This document shows positions 1 through 12,405 of a stretch of 64,000 bases of DNA, in pieces (the stretch's first letter is position 1; every line of letters starts with the position of its first letter). The DNA comes from Luscinia megarhynchos. Lineage: Eukaryota > Chordata > Aves > Passeriformes > Turdidae. The notes under the pieces were generated by a model. It saw nothing but the letters and a program-made list of their open reading frames with translations. It searched no databases and was not told the origin of the DNA. The DNA lies in contig JAPFBE010000002.1 of NCBI GenBank assembly GCA_034336665.1, forward strand, positions 81,102,905-81,166,904. The letters run 5' to 3'. The translations under genes and the position numbers were made by a program.

Positions 1-1823
1 TTTTGTTACTCTGCCATAAAACATCTCTCAAGTCACAGTATGCTAATAAATACTAGAACATGCACAGCTTTGCTGGGTGAGATTCTTTAATAGCCAAAAT
101 GAATATTTATTCAACTGTCAATTGCACCAATAAAAGGCACTGTGCACAGGTAATGACAACTAATGCACTCTTGTCTTTCACAGAGTTATTTGATCTCTAT
201 TTGGAGATTGTTCTTTACCATAATGAAAGAACACACAAAGCACTACTGCTGTTGTATTATGAATCAGCATATATTAGCACAACCATTTTAAGTTTTAATT
301 GTAAGCAAATAAAGCTGTAGAACTACTGTCTTTGAAAACCAGGACACCTAAACATAGCTTATAAAAATCCATTGTATTGTGGAACAGAAATTTGGGTTCA
401 TTTTAAGTCTTGGGAACGTACTGACCTTGCACTGACATTTAAAGAATAATTCTGTGCCTATCTTGACCTCTACAAAATAATTGACTGCTTTTGATCAATA
501 TAAACCTAAACAGGTGTACATAACTATTTCTGCTGGTGCACTAAGAGAAATCCACAATGCTGTCATGTCAAAAGACATCTTTAAACCCTGGAAATTGATA
601 TTTTGAAGAATTATTTCCTGACAGAACTTCGTAGAAGAAAAGTCAATTGGCAGTGTTTGACAACATATTGCAAGCATTCCTGACGGATTTAACTTTCTTT
701 AGCAGCCCTGTTAGTCTCATCAAGACTAATTAAGGCTCAGCAGTAATTACTGGGAGTCATCTGCAGGGCTATAGCAGGCATTGGATCAGAACTAAATAGA
801 TTGCTTCTCACAACAGAAATCAGAAGTAATTCACTGTCTTTAGCATTCCAGTAGGTCTGAATTTAAGAGACTGTAATTAAACAGTATCTTTTTATTTACA
901 AAGTATGCAGGAAAACCTTTCTAGAATTTGTTAGGAATACTTATTTATACCATTTTCTATAGCCCTCCTGAACTCCCCTTACATACCTTAGTCACACATA
1001 GCCAGTGAAGAGCTCTTGAGACACAAACCTCTTATTTGGTCTTTCAAAACACTTCAAGCGTGAGCTGTTCACTTCAAGCAAGGTTACCACAGAACACAAA
1101 GCACTTCCCAGCAAGCCAAACCACAGCATCCCCTCCCTAAAAATTCTGTGGAGTCATACTGCACCCACCTACTCCAAAACACCACCATTCTCATAGAACC
1201 ACAGCAATGTGAAAGGAGGAATGGAAAAGGGACGTATACAAGCACAAGTTATCAAGGCTCCAAGCCTGCCAAAGAAAGATCACACATGCCATGGACCACA
1301 TTTAAATGGATTTGAAAAGTCATCTAGGCTACCACAACCCAAATATAAGCCAGATTCTGCCCATTGCTACAACTGCAAGATAAGAGAACACATTTTCCCA
1401 GCAGTCATCAATACACTCATCAGTGCAAACCACTGACACTATCAAAAAGCATTTACAATTGCAAAATGCAAGAATGTGTGTAATCCTTCTATTGAGTTCT
1501 CACAAAGACTTCCCTGTGAACTGTTTAGAGGCAAAAGATTCATCAGATATGCTACAGAATATAAAAACAAAGCATGCAGTTCTTTCTATGTGAGAAACAA
1601 GTTTGTACATGGAGAAAAAAACAATAGCAATATTATTATTATTGCCACCCAGGCTTCACAGAGAGCACTCTGTCGTTGGAACTCACTGCTTTAGAAGGCA
1701 GAGAACACAATGCTAAGAACACAAGGAAATGAAGATAGCAAGGAAGTCTTGAACCTGGGAGGTAGGATAATATTTCAACTCTTTCATATAACAAACTATT
1801 TGGCTGAAATATTCAAAACTTAC
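1..1823. other. Intergenic or decayed-gene DNA, no intact gene
   Basis: AT-rich single-copy-looking sequence. Only short chance reading frames are present. On the minus strand this is where SNX31 exons downstream of the exon 4 remnant would lie. A weak candidate for one (about 1,505-1,555) is described under findings; nothing else here is recognisable. Confidence 0.5.
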
Positions 1824-1887
1824 CTGCTGTAGCTTTCAAAAAGAATTATGAAGACATCACTATTTGTAGTATTTGAATCCAAAGTAA
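1824..1887 (-). pseudogene. SNX31: SNX31 exon 4 remnant (sorting nexin 31, PX domain)
   Basis: On the minus strand a pyrimidine-rich acceptor (TTGTTTTTCAG) precedes a 64-bp open segment that ends in a perfect GTAAGT donor. Read in the phase set by the exon 3 remnant (one base carried over), it gives VTLDSNTTNSDVFI followed by about seven more residues. This matches the human SNX31 stretch VTMDPNVLRSDVFV from memory, with the same residue spacing. Sorting nexin 31 is a PX-FERM-like endosomal cargo adaptor related to SNX17; this piece is the C-terminal part of the PX domain. The last third (ILFESYS versus human EFLKLAQ) has diverged. The exon itself has no break, but the preceding exon is disrupted, so I treat the locus as a pseudogene. 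Gene order (SNX31 next to the PABPC1 3' end, same strand) agrees with human 8q22. Confidence 0.7.
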
Positions 1888-2899
1888 CTGAAAAACAAGT
1901 AGAAAATGGGAAGGGAGGAAACCAAATGTAGCCAGAAGATGAAAAATATGGCCAGTGTTTCAAAACATAACAGTTGATTAGTCAGTGTTACTTTACTCAT
2001 CCCTTGGTTTCTGCCCAATTGCCTTTATCAGTTTGTTAAATTACTGAAGCTATGAGCAGGGCAAAATACATGGAATGCTGCTCTTGCCTCAAAGGAAGAC
2101 CTCAGTAAAGTTCTTGGCCATGTAACTCCGTGGTCAGTCAAGGCTGGTAACTTTGAAAGAAATGAATACTCAAGTGGAAAAAAGTAGAATAACCACTAAG
2201 TAAAACTTTAAACACTAGCCCTGACCTCCTGTTTTGTAAGTCTTGGCACAAAATATCTGAGACCAGAGGCTACAAAACCTCTTTAAGCTCATCCCTCTGC
2301 ACACCCATCCTTTCAGGCAGTTGAAATGGATTTTTCTTTTTTCCTGTCTTATATGAAACTCACAAGACCTGTTATATGGATTCTGCAGAACTGTCCTACA
2401 ATACAGCACACTGCACTGGGATTTAATTTTTCTATAAACTCTTCCTATAATTCTCACAAGTCTTCTTGGAAACTCTTGGAGGGAGGAGGTTCATGCTACG
2501 CTTCTACGTGCCCAAGTCCCTTTTTTGCCTCTGTCTTCTACCCACTGTGTCCCACATCAGCTCTAGCACTTGCGGAGCAGCAGGGGTGGGTGGCTTCACT
2601 CACTGATCCAGAGGGATGGAGAATGGACAGACCACAGGCTGTTCAGTATGAAAGTGCACTCTCACATTTGGGAAACCTGCAGAAAGGCAGCTGCTTCAGA
2701 AATTAGAGAAATTCAATACCCTGATGTTCTAAACCTGGTGAACCAACAGCCAGCACAGGGCTGCAATGTTTAGCCCCAGCATTTTAGACACACTCTAACT
2801 CATCTCAGTAAGGAAGGCTGCAGTCACAGTTGTAGACATATCCTTGAAGGTTTAAGCCCTACATATGAAAGTGGATGAGGTTGTTATAGCCAGGCTTAC
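1888..2899 (-). other. Intron-like DNA between the SNX31 exon 4 and exon 3 remnants
   Basis: This 1.0-kb stretch separates the two remnant exons and starts and ends with their preserved GT and AG splice dinucleotides. I see no other exon or repeat in it. A segment near 2,690 with a good acceptor was considered as exon 4 and rejected. Confidence 0.5.
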
Positions 2900-3006
2900 C
2901 ATTCTGAAGATATTGCTCCAGCTGTGACTACCTCTCTGTCATCTGCCATTGGTCAGGTAAAACTCTGTGTGGAAAGCAGGCACAGCGTTCCCAAAGTGCT
3001 CCTCAG
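2900..3006 (-). pseudogene. SNX31: SNX31 exon 3 remnant with frameshifts and stop
   Basis: The minus strand reads acceptor TGTCTGTCTTGCAG, 107 bp, then donor GTAAGC. Three pieces in different frames match human SNX31 from memory. The exon opens with LR. FGNAVPAF and FYLTNG then match FGNCLPPF and YYLAMT. The exon ends with QLEQYLQN, identical to human. A 1-base deletion lies after the opening LR codons. A net loss of about 7 bases follows the YL region. An in-frame TAG then replaces an arginine just before QLEQYLQN. The human exon should be about 115 bp by codon count, so the 8-base deficit agrees. Splice sites survive, so decay of the reading frame is probably recent relative to loss of the exon. 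An assembly error is possible but would have to cause both indels and the stop. Confidence 0.75.
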
Positions 3007-6000
3007 CTGCAAGACAGACAAGGAAGGCTAAACAAAAACAGGGAAGTATTCATAGTTTCCAAGGAGATTTCAGTGCTCTCTTGTTTTGACAGCAAGACAT
3101 GATGTCCTGCAAAAGGAGCAGGGCACTCACCCAGAACCTCCCTGATGGACCTCAGGGCCCACAGCAAGGGCAGAGCCTTTTTCAGGGCAGCCACCAGAAG
3201 ACAGCCCAAGTGAGCAGCCTCTTTTGATATGGAGTCCCCATTTTTTACTATCTCACCACTTCTGAGCTCCTGCTCCAAGCCACAAAAGTTAACATTATAT
3301 TAACCTTATCAGCTAGGTCTTATACACAAACAAATTCTGATTACAGACATCTTCTCTTTCCAGTATGTCCATACAGGATTTCTTTGTTCTATACCTACAG
3401 AACTACTTCTTTTATGAGCTGCTAACTTCTGTCCTTGACTTGTGCTACTTCAGAGGCTTCTACTGTTTTGTCTGTGAGAGGTGATAAAGGTTATTGGATT
3501 ATCTAATAGAGAAGAAAAACCACAAAGCCCAACCCAACCCAACCCAACCAAACCAACAACGAAAAACCAAAAACAAAAAACCCAACCCCAAAAATCTTTA
3601 ATGAACACAAAATATCTGAAAGTTTTATTGTTCCTCCAGCTATTACAGCTGGCTAATATGGCCATACTGCCTCTGTGCAAACCCTACATCACCTATTAAC
3701 AGACCTGGAAGTCCTAGAAAACCACAATTACACTATTCTACAATTGACATAAGACAGCTCCAATAGGTTTGGACAGTGTCTGGTCACATGAAAGGATAAA
3801 AACTCTCTACTATATGCAAACACGCTCAAGAGAAGGATAAAATATGTTTACTTTCTCAAAATGCACATTACTAAACACAGCAGAACACAGCAAGCTTGCC
3901 TAGAAACATTTTTTAACCTAAATCAAAACAATGTGTCATCTGATCAGTAAAATGAGATTCCCTACAGAATGTGGAGACATTACTACTAATTAAATTTATG
4001 CACTAGTATTCAATTCAACAATTAGTGTCATTAAATCATGTGAAAGATGATATTTTCCCTTCTGGCCCTTGCTTTTTAAGTCTTTCACATGGCTCCAGCA
4101 ACTGAAGTATGAAGGAAAAAAGTTTATTACTGCAAGAATTAGCAATATCTTTCCTTTTCATTGGCTAGAACCAGGAGTGAAGCATAGAATCACAACTCTA
4201 TGCTGTTTTCCTTATGCTGGCAACACATCAGCATTTCCAAGGTCTTGATTTTTAGATATGGTGTGTGAATTGCTCAGAGACACAGCATATAAGAGTTAGA
4301 TAACACACAGGCTTTGGTTTAATGTAAAGCTAACTGCCATAGAGAGTGTAGAGTGGTTTTTATCTTCAAAGCCCTTCACATACATGATTTTCCTCCAGGG
4401 AAAACTTATCTCTGCTCTACAGGCAGGCAAACTGAGGAGATAGAGCAAGAAAATCTGCCAGGAGTCTGACAACCAGGTGGTCCTCTCTCTTCCCTCTGTG
4501 TTCAGGCCATGCTTCACCTACAGAAAGTGGTGCTGTCTATTATCATCACTTTACACAAACTGAGACTCTGGCCTACTTAAAAAAATAATTAATTAATCTC
4601 AGCACCAGCTGCTGAGTAAGTTTCTTGAAATGCAATCGTGTCCTCAGGATCTGGGCTACAGAGAAACTTCTTGCAACCAATTACATTTTTTCACATCCCA
4701 AATAATTAAAAGAAAATGTCCATAAACTTTAAACGTGTATTTGTGTATGGTGCTGAAAACCCAGATAAGATGTTCCAGCCTGGTGGAAGAGGTACATAGT
4801 CTTCACCCAAGATTTCCACCTGAAATATATTCAGTAGCTTCCCTGAATACGACAGTGTTAAGCTCTAAGAGCTACAATTTTCAAAAAGAGGAGTAAAGAC
4901 ACAAGCCATAGTTTCTTTCTCATCTTTCTGTAATGAACATTCTCCTTCCTCAGCAGGAGATATCAGTTTCAAAGTGTATTGACCAAAATGAAATATCTCC
5001 TACTTAGTCTAGTCCCATAGGTTTGGATGTTGGTGTTAGTCCTGCCTATGCTGTCTAGACCAGCTGTTTCACCCAGGGGCATGCTGGAGATGTCAGACAG
5101 AATAACAGAAACAAAAGTGCTAAATTGTTAAGCAGCTGCAAAACTGAAAAGCCAAATGTAAACATCATAACATCACAAAGGCAGAAACCAGGAAGGGCCT
5201 GGATCTTCAGCAACTGTTTGATTTCAAGGAAATCCAGTGACATTTTTAATGAACAAACCATTGTCCAGATGATCTCAATCCCACTCTAGAAGCTTCTGTA
5301 ACTTAGTTGTGCAAGAGAATCTTACCTCTCCATAAGCAGAATAAATCCCCAGAGCTCTCTTAGGGGTGCTCTGGTCAGTGTGCAATCCCCAGAGAACTCT
5401 CAGGAGAGAGCATGCCTACAGCACAGGACTGCCTGGCTGTCCTTGGGTAAATCTAGGGCCAAAGCTTAGATCCTTCTAATGCATGTCCATCTGCCATCGA
5501 CACTCCAGCTGGAGGTGTTCACAGTCATTTGCAGACAATGGCTGCACAAATCTCAGTTCAGCAAGTGTAAACAGCCCAACATGTGTGGGATTCATCCCAA
5601 GAAACAGAAGACTGCTCCTTCAGCTCTTCTTCTACTGCTAATAGTTAATAAAATATGAAGACAGAAGAGGAAAAGAAAACTGGATTGCTAGAGCAATCGA
5701 ATGCTCTAACTCCTAAAAGACGAGGCAAAGGGAGAATACAGAGCCACCTCTGGACTCACTCTGGACAAAGCCCCATCTCCCAGAGGAAGGTGAAGGCTGT
5801 AAATCCTCATACCAAGATAGGCACCTTCTGTCAAGCCATAGCCAACTGCTCGAGGAAGAGGAGAAGGGCTGAAGTTGCACCACCCTCCTCAGCATTTCTG
5901 CCAGCCCTACCTAAGCAACTCACTTTAAGCAAGATCTCTTTTAATATATCATTATTGGTTGATCACACTTCCCTCTATATGATTTTCCTTGGGTCCTCAA

Positions 6001-8040
6001 CTTAAAGCTGAGAAATCCCTTCGGAGCTGAGGCACCAAAGGGTTGCTCTTAGTCAGTGTATCTGCACCTCCCCATTCAACAATGCATCCAAACCATTGTG
6101 TGCTCCATCACCACACAGTGCCTCTGAACAGCTGCTCCCTTCAGACTGCCTTTTTTAAGAGAACAACTGCTCTGGGAGACAGCAAGGAAGCAGAGTCTGG
6201 GAGTGTCAAACAACAGAAGCACTCTCAGACTAAAAGGTGATGGGAAGCAGGAAAATGCACAGCAGATAAGGCAAAGCCACAAACAAGAATTATGTGTCCT
6301 TTGCATTACGAGCTTTGAGAGGAGCGTTTGGAGGTGGAATAGGAGAGCTTTGAAACTTGCTACCCTGAAAAGGGCATATCCAACACAGCAGCTCATCCAA
6401 CAGATGCCAGAGACAGACCCTCCAGAGTACTCAAGAAATACCCTCAAGTATAGCAGTGCAGAAATCTATCCACGAGGGAAGTTTATTTCTAATTTATATC
6501 CTTTGCATCACAGAATTGCTGCATCTGTGGGACATTGTGGTCATGATGTGATCTGGTCACATATGGTAACAATTACTTTATCCTGGAGTAAGACTTCTCA
6601 TATATGTGCATTTTTCTACATTAACAGAGTATTTCAAGCAAAATAAGCAGAACAGGATATAATAATTATAGACAAGCAACCTCACAGAAGAATAGGGAAG
6701 GCAATTAAGAGACAACAGTGTAGTTGTAAACTTCGAGACTGAGTGTAGGAGCTACCAATAGCAGAAATGAAGGAATTGAAAACAAAAATCAGCTAACAAG
6801 TTCTAAAGACCAGCAGGAGGCAAACTCTCAGTTACCAGGGATGCAGAGAAGGGAACAATTTTGCTGAGAGCACTAATGATGTTAAAACCTGTTGAGCAAG
6901 AAACAGTAAGCCTTTTAAAAATGGAAGCAAATGCATAAGTTGATTTATTCCTTTAGATAGGTTATCCAAAATGCTCACCAAAAGCAAACTACTACTGTGA
7001 GAGGTCCCACAGGGAACAGAATTGCAGAGTTGCAGCTCCAAAGGCACACCTCAGCAAACATTGCTTCTCATGGCAGCCCTGCTGTGACTCATCTACCTTT
7101 TAGTTGTGCTTCTTCAATTGTTTGCGCAGTCACACAGAGTTGGGAGAGATGTTTTAATACCCATCAAAACTCGGTTAAAAACTGCTTCAGAGTGGTCCTA
7201 TCACTGCAGCTGAGAGCACACCAAGGAAGTTGCCGAGAGAAGCACCTACCTAACGCATCAGCATAAGTGTTCATCAAAAAGGGCCCTAAAATAGGGCTGG
7301 TGAGGTAAAAAGGCGCTGATCAGAAAGGATAACAGTCTGCACCCAGACCTACAGAAAAGCCAGAAGAGATTTTGCTTGGAGCCAAGGACTGGCAAAGGCC
7401 AGCCAGAGAGCAAAGAGATGGCTAGCAAAGGGAAGGACAAACATTCTAATTTCACAGGAAAGCTCAGCATCACATGCTGCCCCTCCACTCTCCTAAGAAA
7501 TTCAGAGGAAGGATAGAGGACAAAAAGACAGAGGCAACCCAACAAGGAAGGAAGCAAAAGTAGAGAGAACTGGTATTCACCCTGAAATCATCCACTTCTC
7601 TTGCCTGAGGGCCATACATTATTCTCTGAGGCTCACTGTTCCTTGGAATACTTCAAGCCTGTGTTCCAGCTGTTTTGTAACTCTGTGTGGAAAACATCAC
7701 TCTTGAGGTATTGACTTAGGTGATTCAAGATCCAACACTTGGTTAACCTCTGGCTCGCAAAAAAAAAAAGAAAAAGTCCTGCATTCGACTCTGCAATTTG
7801 CCTGGACTGACCTCCATCAACTTTCTAGAGCTATTCATGGGATTAACAACGAAAATTGAGCAGCTGCACCTCTCTCCCAGAGGCCAAGGAAAAGAGGTCC
7901 TTGGAGCCAACAGCTGCTGCTGCTTGGCCCATGTTTCCCATCTTGCCTTTATTTTTTCAGATTTGCCTCTCAGTCACTGCTGGATTGCACCCTGAAAACG
8001 TGTGGTCCACAAGCAATGCTCTGTCCCTCCGACAGGACAG
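3007..8040. other. Intergenic DNA, expected location of SNX31 exons 1-2
   Basis: No intact coding exon is found. Human synteny predicts SNX31 exons 1 and 2 on the minus strand here or further right. A weak exon 2 candidate with a GTAAGA donor near 5,326-5,395 was considered but is not convincing. An adenine run at 7,759-7,769 is simple sequence. Otherwise nothing recognisable. Confidence 0.4.
3528..3552. repeat. Short (AACCC)n pentanucleotide repeat
   Basis: About five copies of AACCC, degrading into an A-rich AAACC tract up to about 3,590. It is simple low-complexity sequence. It differs from the vertebrate telomere unit by one base. Confidence 0.6.
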
Positions 8041-8690
8041 CACCAGGAGAGCCAGGCGGCAGTGAGGCCCAGGTGGGAGGGCAGGGCTGGGCTGGGGCGG
8101 CACCAGGCGCATTCTCACCTGCTCAGAGCTGCGGCCGTGCCGCGCCCTGCGGAGAAAGAGCCCCTCCGTGCACACCGGGCCCTCAGACCGCACCGAGCCC
8201 TCAGACCGCACCGGGCCCTCAGACCGCACCGGGCCCTCCGTGCACACCGGGCCCTCAGACCGCGCCGGGCCCTCAGACCGCACCGGGCCCTCAGACCGCA
8301 CCGGGCCCTCCGTGCACACCGGGCCCTCAGACCGCACCGAGCCCTCAGACCGCACCGGGCCCTCCGTGCACACCGGGCCCTCAGACCGCACCGGGCCCTC
8401 AGACCGCACCGGGCCCTCCGTGCACACCGGGCCCTCAGACCGCACAGGGCTCTCCGTGCACACCGGGCCCTCAGACCGCGCCCTTAGACTGAGCCTTAGA
8501 CGCCTCCCTCACATCGTGCCGTCAGACTCATCCCTCACACCGCATCCAGCTCTCAGATTGCCCTTAGGTAGCTCCCTCAGACCGCGCCCTCAGACCACAG
8601 GCAGCCTTCAGACTCCTCCCTCGGACCGTGCCCATGGGGCGACACGGGCACTGAAGCGCCGGGGCCGGGCGGGGAGTGAGCTCAGAATAA
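8040..8690. other. GC-rich, CpG-rich block containing a minisatellite
   Basis: GC content rises sharply here against an AT-rich background. The left shoulder holds GCGGCC and CCGCGCC clusters near 8,130-8,150, and the right shoulder a GCGCCGGGGCCGGGCGGGGAG segment near 8,656. Degenerate copies of the 18-bp unit continue from 8,483 to about 8,633. It resembles a CpG-island promoter colonised by a minisatellite. The only gene it could have served on position is SNX31 (minus strand), but I see no SNX31 exon 1 beside it, so that link is inference. Confidence 0.45.
8159..8482. repeat. 18-bp GC-rich minisatellite, two interleaved unit types
   Basis: Eighteen consecutive 18-bp units can be laid out without gaps. 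Type A is GGGCCCTCAGACCGCACC and type B is GGGCCCTCCGTGCACACC. Their order from left to right is B AAA B AAA B AA B AA B A B A. Because 18 is a multiple of three and the units lack stop codons, long reading frames appear on both strands; these are artefacts of the repeat. Point variants (GAG for GGG at 8,195 and 8,339; CGCGCC at 8,249 and 8,465) mark individual units. Confidence 0.95.
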
Positions 8691-8699
8691 CTCGAGAAA

Positions 8700-10960
8700 G
8701 GAGCCCACGAAGAGGTAATTCGTTATGTAGTGATAGTAATTTGCTGTTTCTCAAGGAACACGAACTAGTGATCATCTGGCGAAAGGGGTACACAGCAGGT
8801 TTGTAAGAAAACTAAATCCTGTTTTCACAAAATACCTCACTGGAGGTCAGGTGTAGTTAAAATGCTAAGTCCATCTCTGGCCTGGGACCTTTGTTTCTCA
8901 CTCATTCGCAGACAATAAGGGAGATTGATCCCCGCTGTTTTTCGCAGCTTCTTTTCAAGTGTTTCTGATGCCCTTGAGTGAAAGGCACCGCAGGACTGGG
9001 TTCTCTCCTGTGAAAGCCTTGAAGACTTACACAAGCAGCACTGCTGGAGATGTGGAATGAGCTCATTAACAGGGAAATGATGCTACTGCAACACCTGCCC
9101 TGCAACTGAGGGCCTGATGTGAGCATGTTATGCTAGCATCACCAAAAAGTCCTTTTTCAAAGGAAAAAATTTGCTTTGCAAAGGCTGTGATTGACTGGAT
9201 GACCTGGGGAAAACCCCTTTCCAGTAAAATAAGGCTAATACTTATTTTTCAAGAAACAGGATTAACTGTGAATGAAATGGAAAAGAGTAACTAAAATAAA
9301 ATTATATAATATGTTTGATAATTGATTTGTTTTTATTTTTCATCTGTGCAGCCAAAAGTAACCAGTCTGGTGACTTCAGGAGCACCCCTAGAGCAATCCT
9401 CTTACAAAGCCTGCTTTGTAGGCTTGGTGTCACAGCTGCTCTGGTGTACCTGGGAATGAGGCTCCTCACACCCTGAGAAGCTCTGGAAGAGCATTTCTTC
9501 CACTCCTGAGCAAGGCTGCCGTGTGCATCTTTGTTTGTATCCCAAGACATTTTGCCAGTCCATATCTCCACTTTTGTAACATGGGAGGTTAAGCATCTGC
9601 AGAACGAGTTTAATGGAAAAATGTGAGGCATAAGAAGATAGAGGAAAGATCTATGGTCCAGGCCACAGGAATTTTCTACTGCTGTCTAGGTTGCTAGTCT
9701 CTTCTCATCTGCCTAAATCTGGTTTCTGAACACTATAGTATGGGAAACTGAGCTAATTTTGGTGGTGTCTGGTAGCAGGGTGGCGATGTGGTGTGGCTCT
9801 GTTGCTATTCTATACCACTTACATGTCACTGCTGGGGACATAGTTTTGGGGGTAACAAAGATGAATGTGTCACTGAAACTGCAGGAGAAACAGAACCTCT
9901 CCAACATCTTTTCAGTAATAAAGAATTGGCATTACATTATTCTAGCCAGGATGTTTCTTTGGCGTGGATGTACAATAGAAATAATTTCACCCCCACTTGC
10001 CTGGGTCCTGCCCTGAAAATCATTCCATCACACTTAATTCTCTACTAGACTTTTCACATATTTATATATAAAAACCCAAAGAAATTTTCATTCATTGTTC
10101 CTAAATTACAAAATTCTTAGCATTCAATCTCCTGTTGGTTATTGATCCCTTTGCCTTTGGTGATGATAGCATGATGGTCCTCATTCTGTGGTTCTCTTAT
10201 CAATCTTTTCCCAGACCAGGTGTCTCTGACCACACTATGGGTGGTGATTGTTTATCTCCTCTGTATCTTGTGGCTACTTTCAAACTGTAGATGTTAAGTT
10301 CATCAGGCCTCACCTCACCCAGCACTGGTGAACAAAGTCTTTTGAAGAGAAATTTCAATTCTCCATTTTCTGGAGCAGAGGCGAACAATCCCCCAGTTAA
10401 AGTTACATAAAAAAAATTTAGAAGTTATGTAATTTCCAACAAGTGCACCATTTTTGCCTCCTTCTCCCCAGTGGCAAGGCTGTCAGCATCAGCCCTGAGG
10501 ACCCCATCCTCTGCCATTGCTGCCATCTCCTCTGAGACACAGCTACAGGACATGGTGCTAAAGAAAAAGCATGGAAACACAGAATCCATGTGGTGCTAAA
10601 GGACAGATCTGGGAACAGAGGAGTGGGGCAAGCCCCAATCCAGCAGAGCTGGGGGAAGCTGAGCTGAAAGGAACTGAGCAGAGTTGGGTGAAATCAGTCA
10701 GAGCAATCAAAATCAGTGGTGCCAGAAGCAGCTGCACAGAATTGAGTCCAGCATCCCAAGCAGCAGTGCAGAGTCAAAACCCCAGCGCTCCCCGAGCCCC
10801 AGCACAACGCGGATGATCTCACCTAAGCATTGCTGTCTTCTGTTGTCATGGGCCCAGGGACAGAGGGAGCTGGCAGCCTGGGAACAACCACCACCTTTGC
10901 CACTCTCATGGCTGTCCTGGGGCCAAGTTGAGGTGGTAAACATCTTTTGTGAGTAAAGCA
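8700..10960. other. Intergenic DNA, no gene recognised
   Basis: Only chance reading frames, including overlapping ones near 9,760-10,050 that resemble no family I know. No splice-flanked exon stands out. Confidence 0.45.
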
Positions 10961-11105
10961 CCTTCTTTTCTTACACTCTTGTTACTAATATTGCTGCTGT
11001 TACTGTGTGCTTCTTATTCCACGGCTTGTTGCTTTCAGTAAATTGTTATCCCAACCCATAGTTTCTGCATTTGTCCCATCCTGAAGGTGGCTTATTTACA
11101 GTAAA
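10960..11105 (+). mobile_element. Probable retroviral LTR remnant (U5-like end)
   Basis: The sequence around 11,025-11,085 (GCTTTCAGTAAATTGTTATC, then CAACCCA, then TTTCTGCATTTGTCCC) resembles the poly(A)-signal and U5 part of passerine endogenous retrovirus LTRs, where a TTTCAGTAAA-type signal is followed by TATCTCAACCC. The boundaries and family are uncertain and the element may extend left to about 10,550. No internal retroviral genes are visible. Confidence 0.35.
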
Positions 11106-11119
11106 ATCTTTGGTGTTAA

Positions 11120-12405
11120 AGATTTGGCGCAGGTGGCAAATCTCTAGCAGTGGTAAGAGACAAGATTAAGTAAGCTTCCATTTACAGATGTGACAACATA
11201 ATATGCTTAGGGCCCACTTTTTGTAGTGTAACCTCTATTTTTATGTCATCTGGTGACTTCGAGTTTAACCTAGAACACACATAACCCAAGGTCCCAGTTC
11301 CTGAATCATGACACAGGCATTCAGCCTGCCCAGGGCATCAGTTTTGGTTTTTGAATACTCAGATATCATGTAGAATATTTTAAAATGTGCTCAGAGCTAT
11401 AAAAAAGTACAGATATCTGGCCACCCATAGCCAGCTGGAATACGACAGGATTAGGGATGTTTCCTTAGCAGGTGACATGGGAAATAGGAGACCATTTAGC
11501 AGATTTACTGCTCTTAGTACCTAATGTACAAAAGGGCCATTATGCTGGCCTATCTTGCCAAGTCTTTTTTTCTTAATGAGTACTTTCAATCCCAATACAA
11601 GTGAGAAATCTAAATTTCAAATTATTTTTTGGAAAATATTCTTCCTTAGTTCTTGTTGCCCAAGTTGTAACTACATGTGCACCTTGTGTTCTTAGTGTAG
11701 CTGGAAACATTTGTTTTAAATTTGCATTAACATCAAATGCAATATCCTAAGGATTTCTAACCACTCCAGCTGCATTCACTTCCATACAGCTAGTCTTTCT
11801 CATTAACCATGTCCTGTAGAAGAAAAGTGAGACTAAAAGCTTTCTTTCAGTGAGGTAGTCACACCACATGGACTCACATAAAACTACAAAAGTCTAGGGA
11901 GAATTGCAGTTCCAAGGACTGCAGCTCTCTCTAGGATATTAGTTTGTACCACAACTCCTAAACCTATTGAAAATAAATACAAATCCTTGTTGGTTTTGGA
12001 TTTTTTTCAGTTATCCCAAGCACAACTACAGATTTAAGGAAATATTTTTTCCAAGACTCCTAACTCAAAATGTTAAGTGGCTACCTTTGAACATCCAGAC
12101 GTCCATTGCAATCATTAAGAATGTTACCAAGAAGGACACTCAAGATGCAAGGACTGAAGACCATTTATTCAAGGGTAGACACCTAATTAGCACAAACAGG
12201 CAATAGACACTGCCAGACTCTGGAATATCTTAATTTCCACCACCTTGCCCCTCCTCCCCTGAACCCAGTGAGCTCTGAATTCCCTGGACTTCAACAGAGC
12301 AGCAAAGAGAATGCACGCAATCCAGATTACCTCTGCACCTAACCTTTGACTTAGTTGCTCATAAAGCCACGTCTTGCTTGGGAAAGCAGGTAGTAAATAT
12401 AATAT
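11120..12405. other. Intergenic DNA, no gene recognised
   Basis: AT-rich single-copy-looking sequence without supportable features. A stretch at 11,425-11,455 vaguely resembling SNX31 exon 2 on the minus strand was rejected for lack of splice sites. Confidence 0.45.

Noticed and set aside
495..677. Minus-strand frame with FCQEII, vaguely like SNX31 LCRELL
   Set aside because: Similarity is limited to a few residues without supporting context.
2640..2720. Segment with acceptor CTTTCTGCAG and PNV-like codons considered as SNX31 exon 4
   Set aside because: The 1,824-1,887 segment matches exon 4 far better in sequence, phase and both splice sites.
5326..5395. Possible SNX31 exon 2 with GTAAGA donor (minus strand)
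   Set aside because: Only scattered residues (H.D, YS, G, E) agree and no convincing acceptor is present.
7957..8806. Long repetitive frames on both strands over the minisatellite
   Set aside because: The 18-bp unit is a multiple of three and stop-free, so frames stay open trivially.
11425..11490. Segment resembling SNX31 exon 2 codons (YS..L..GW-like, minus strand)
   Set aside because: Needs several gaps, has no splice sites, and lies more than 8 kb from exon 3.
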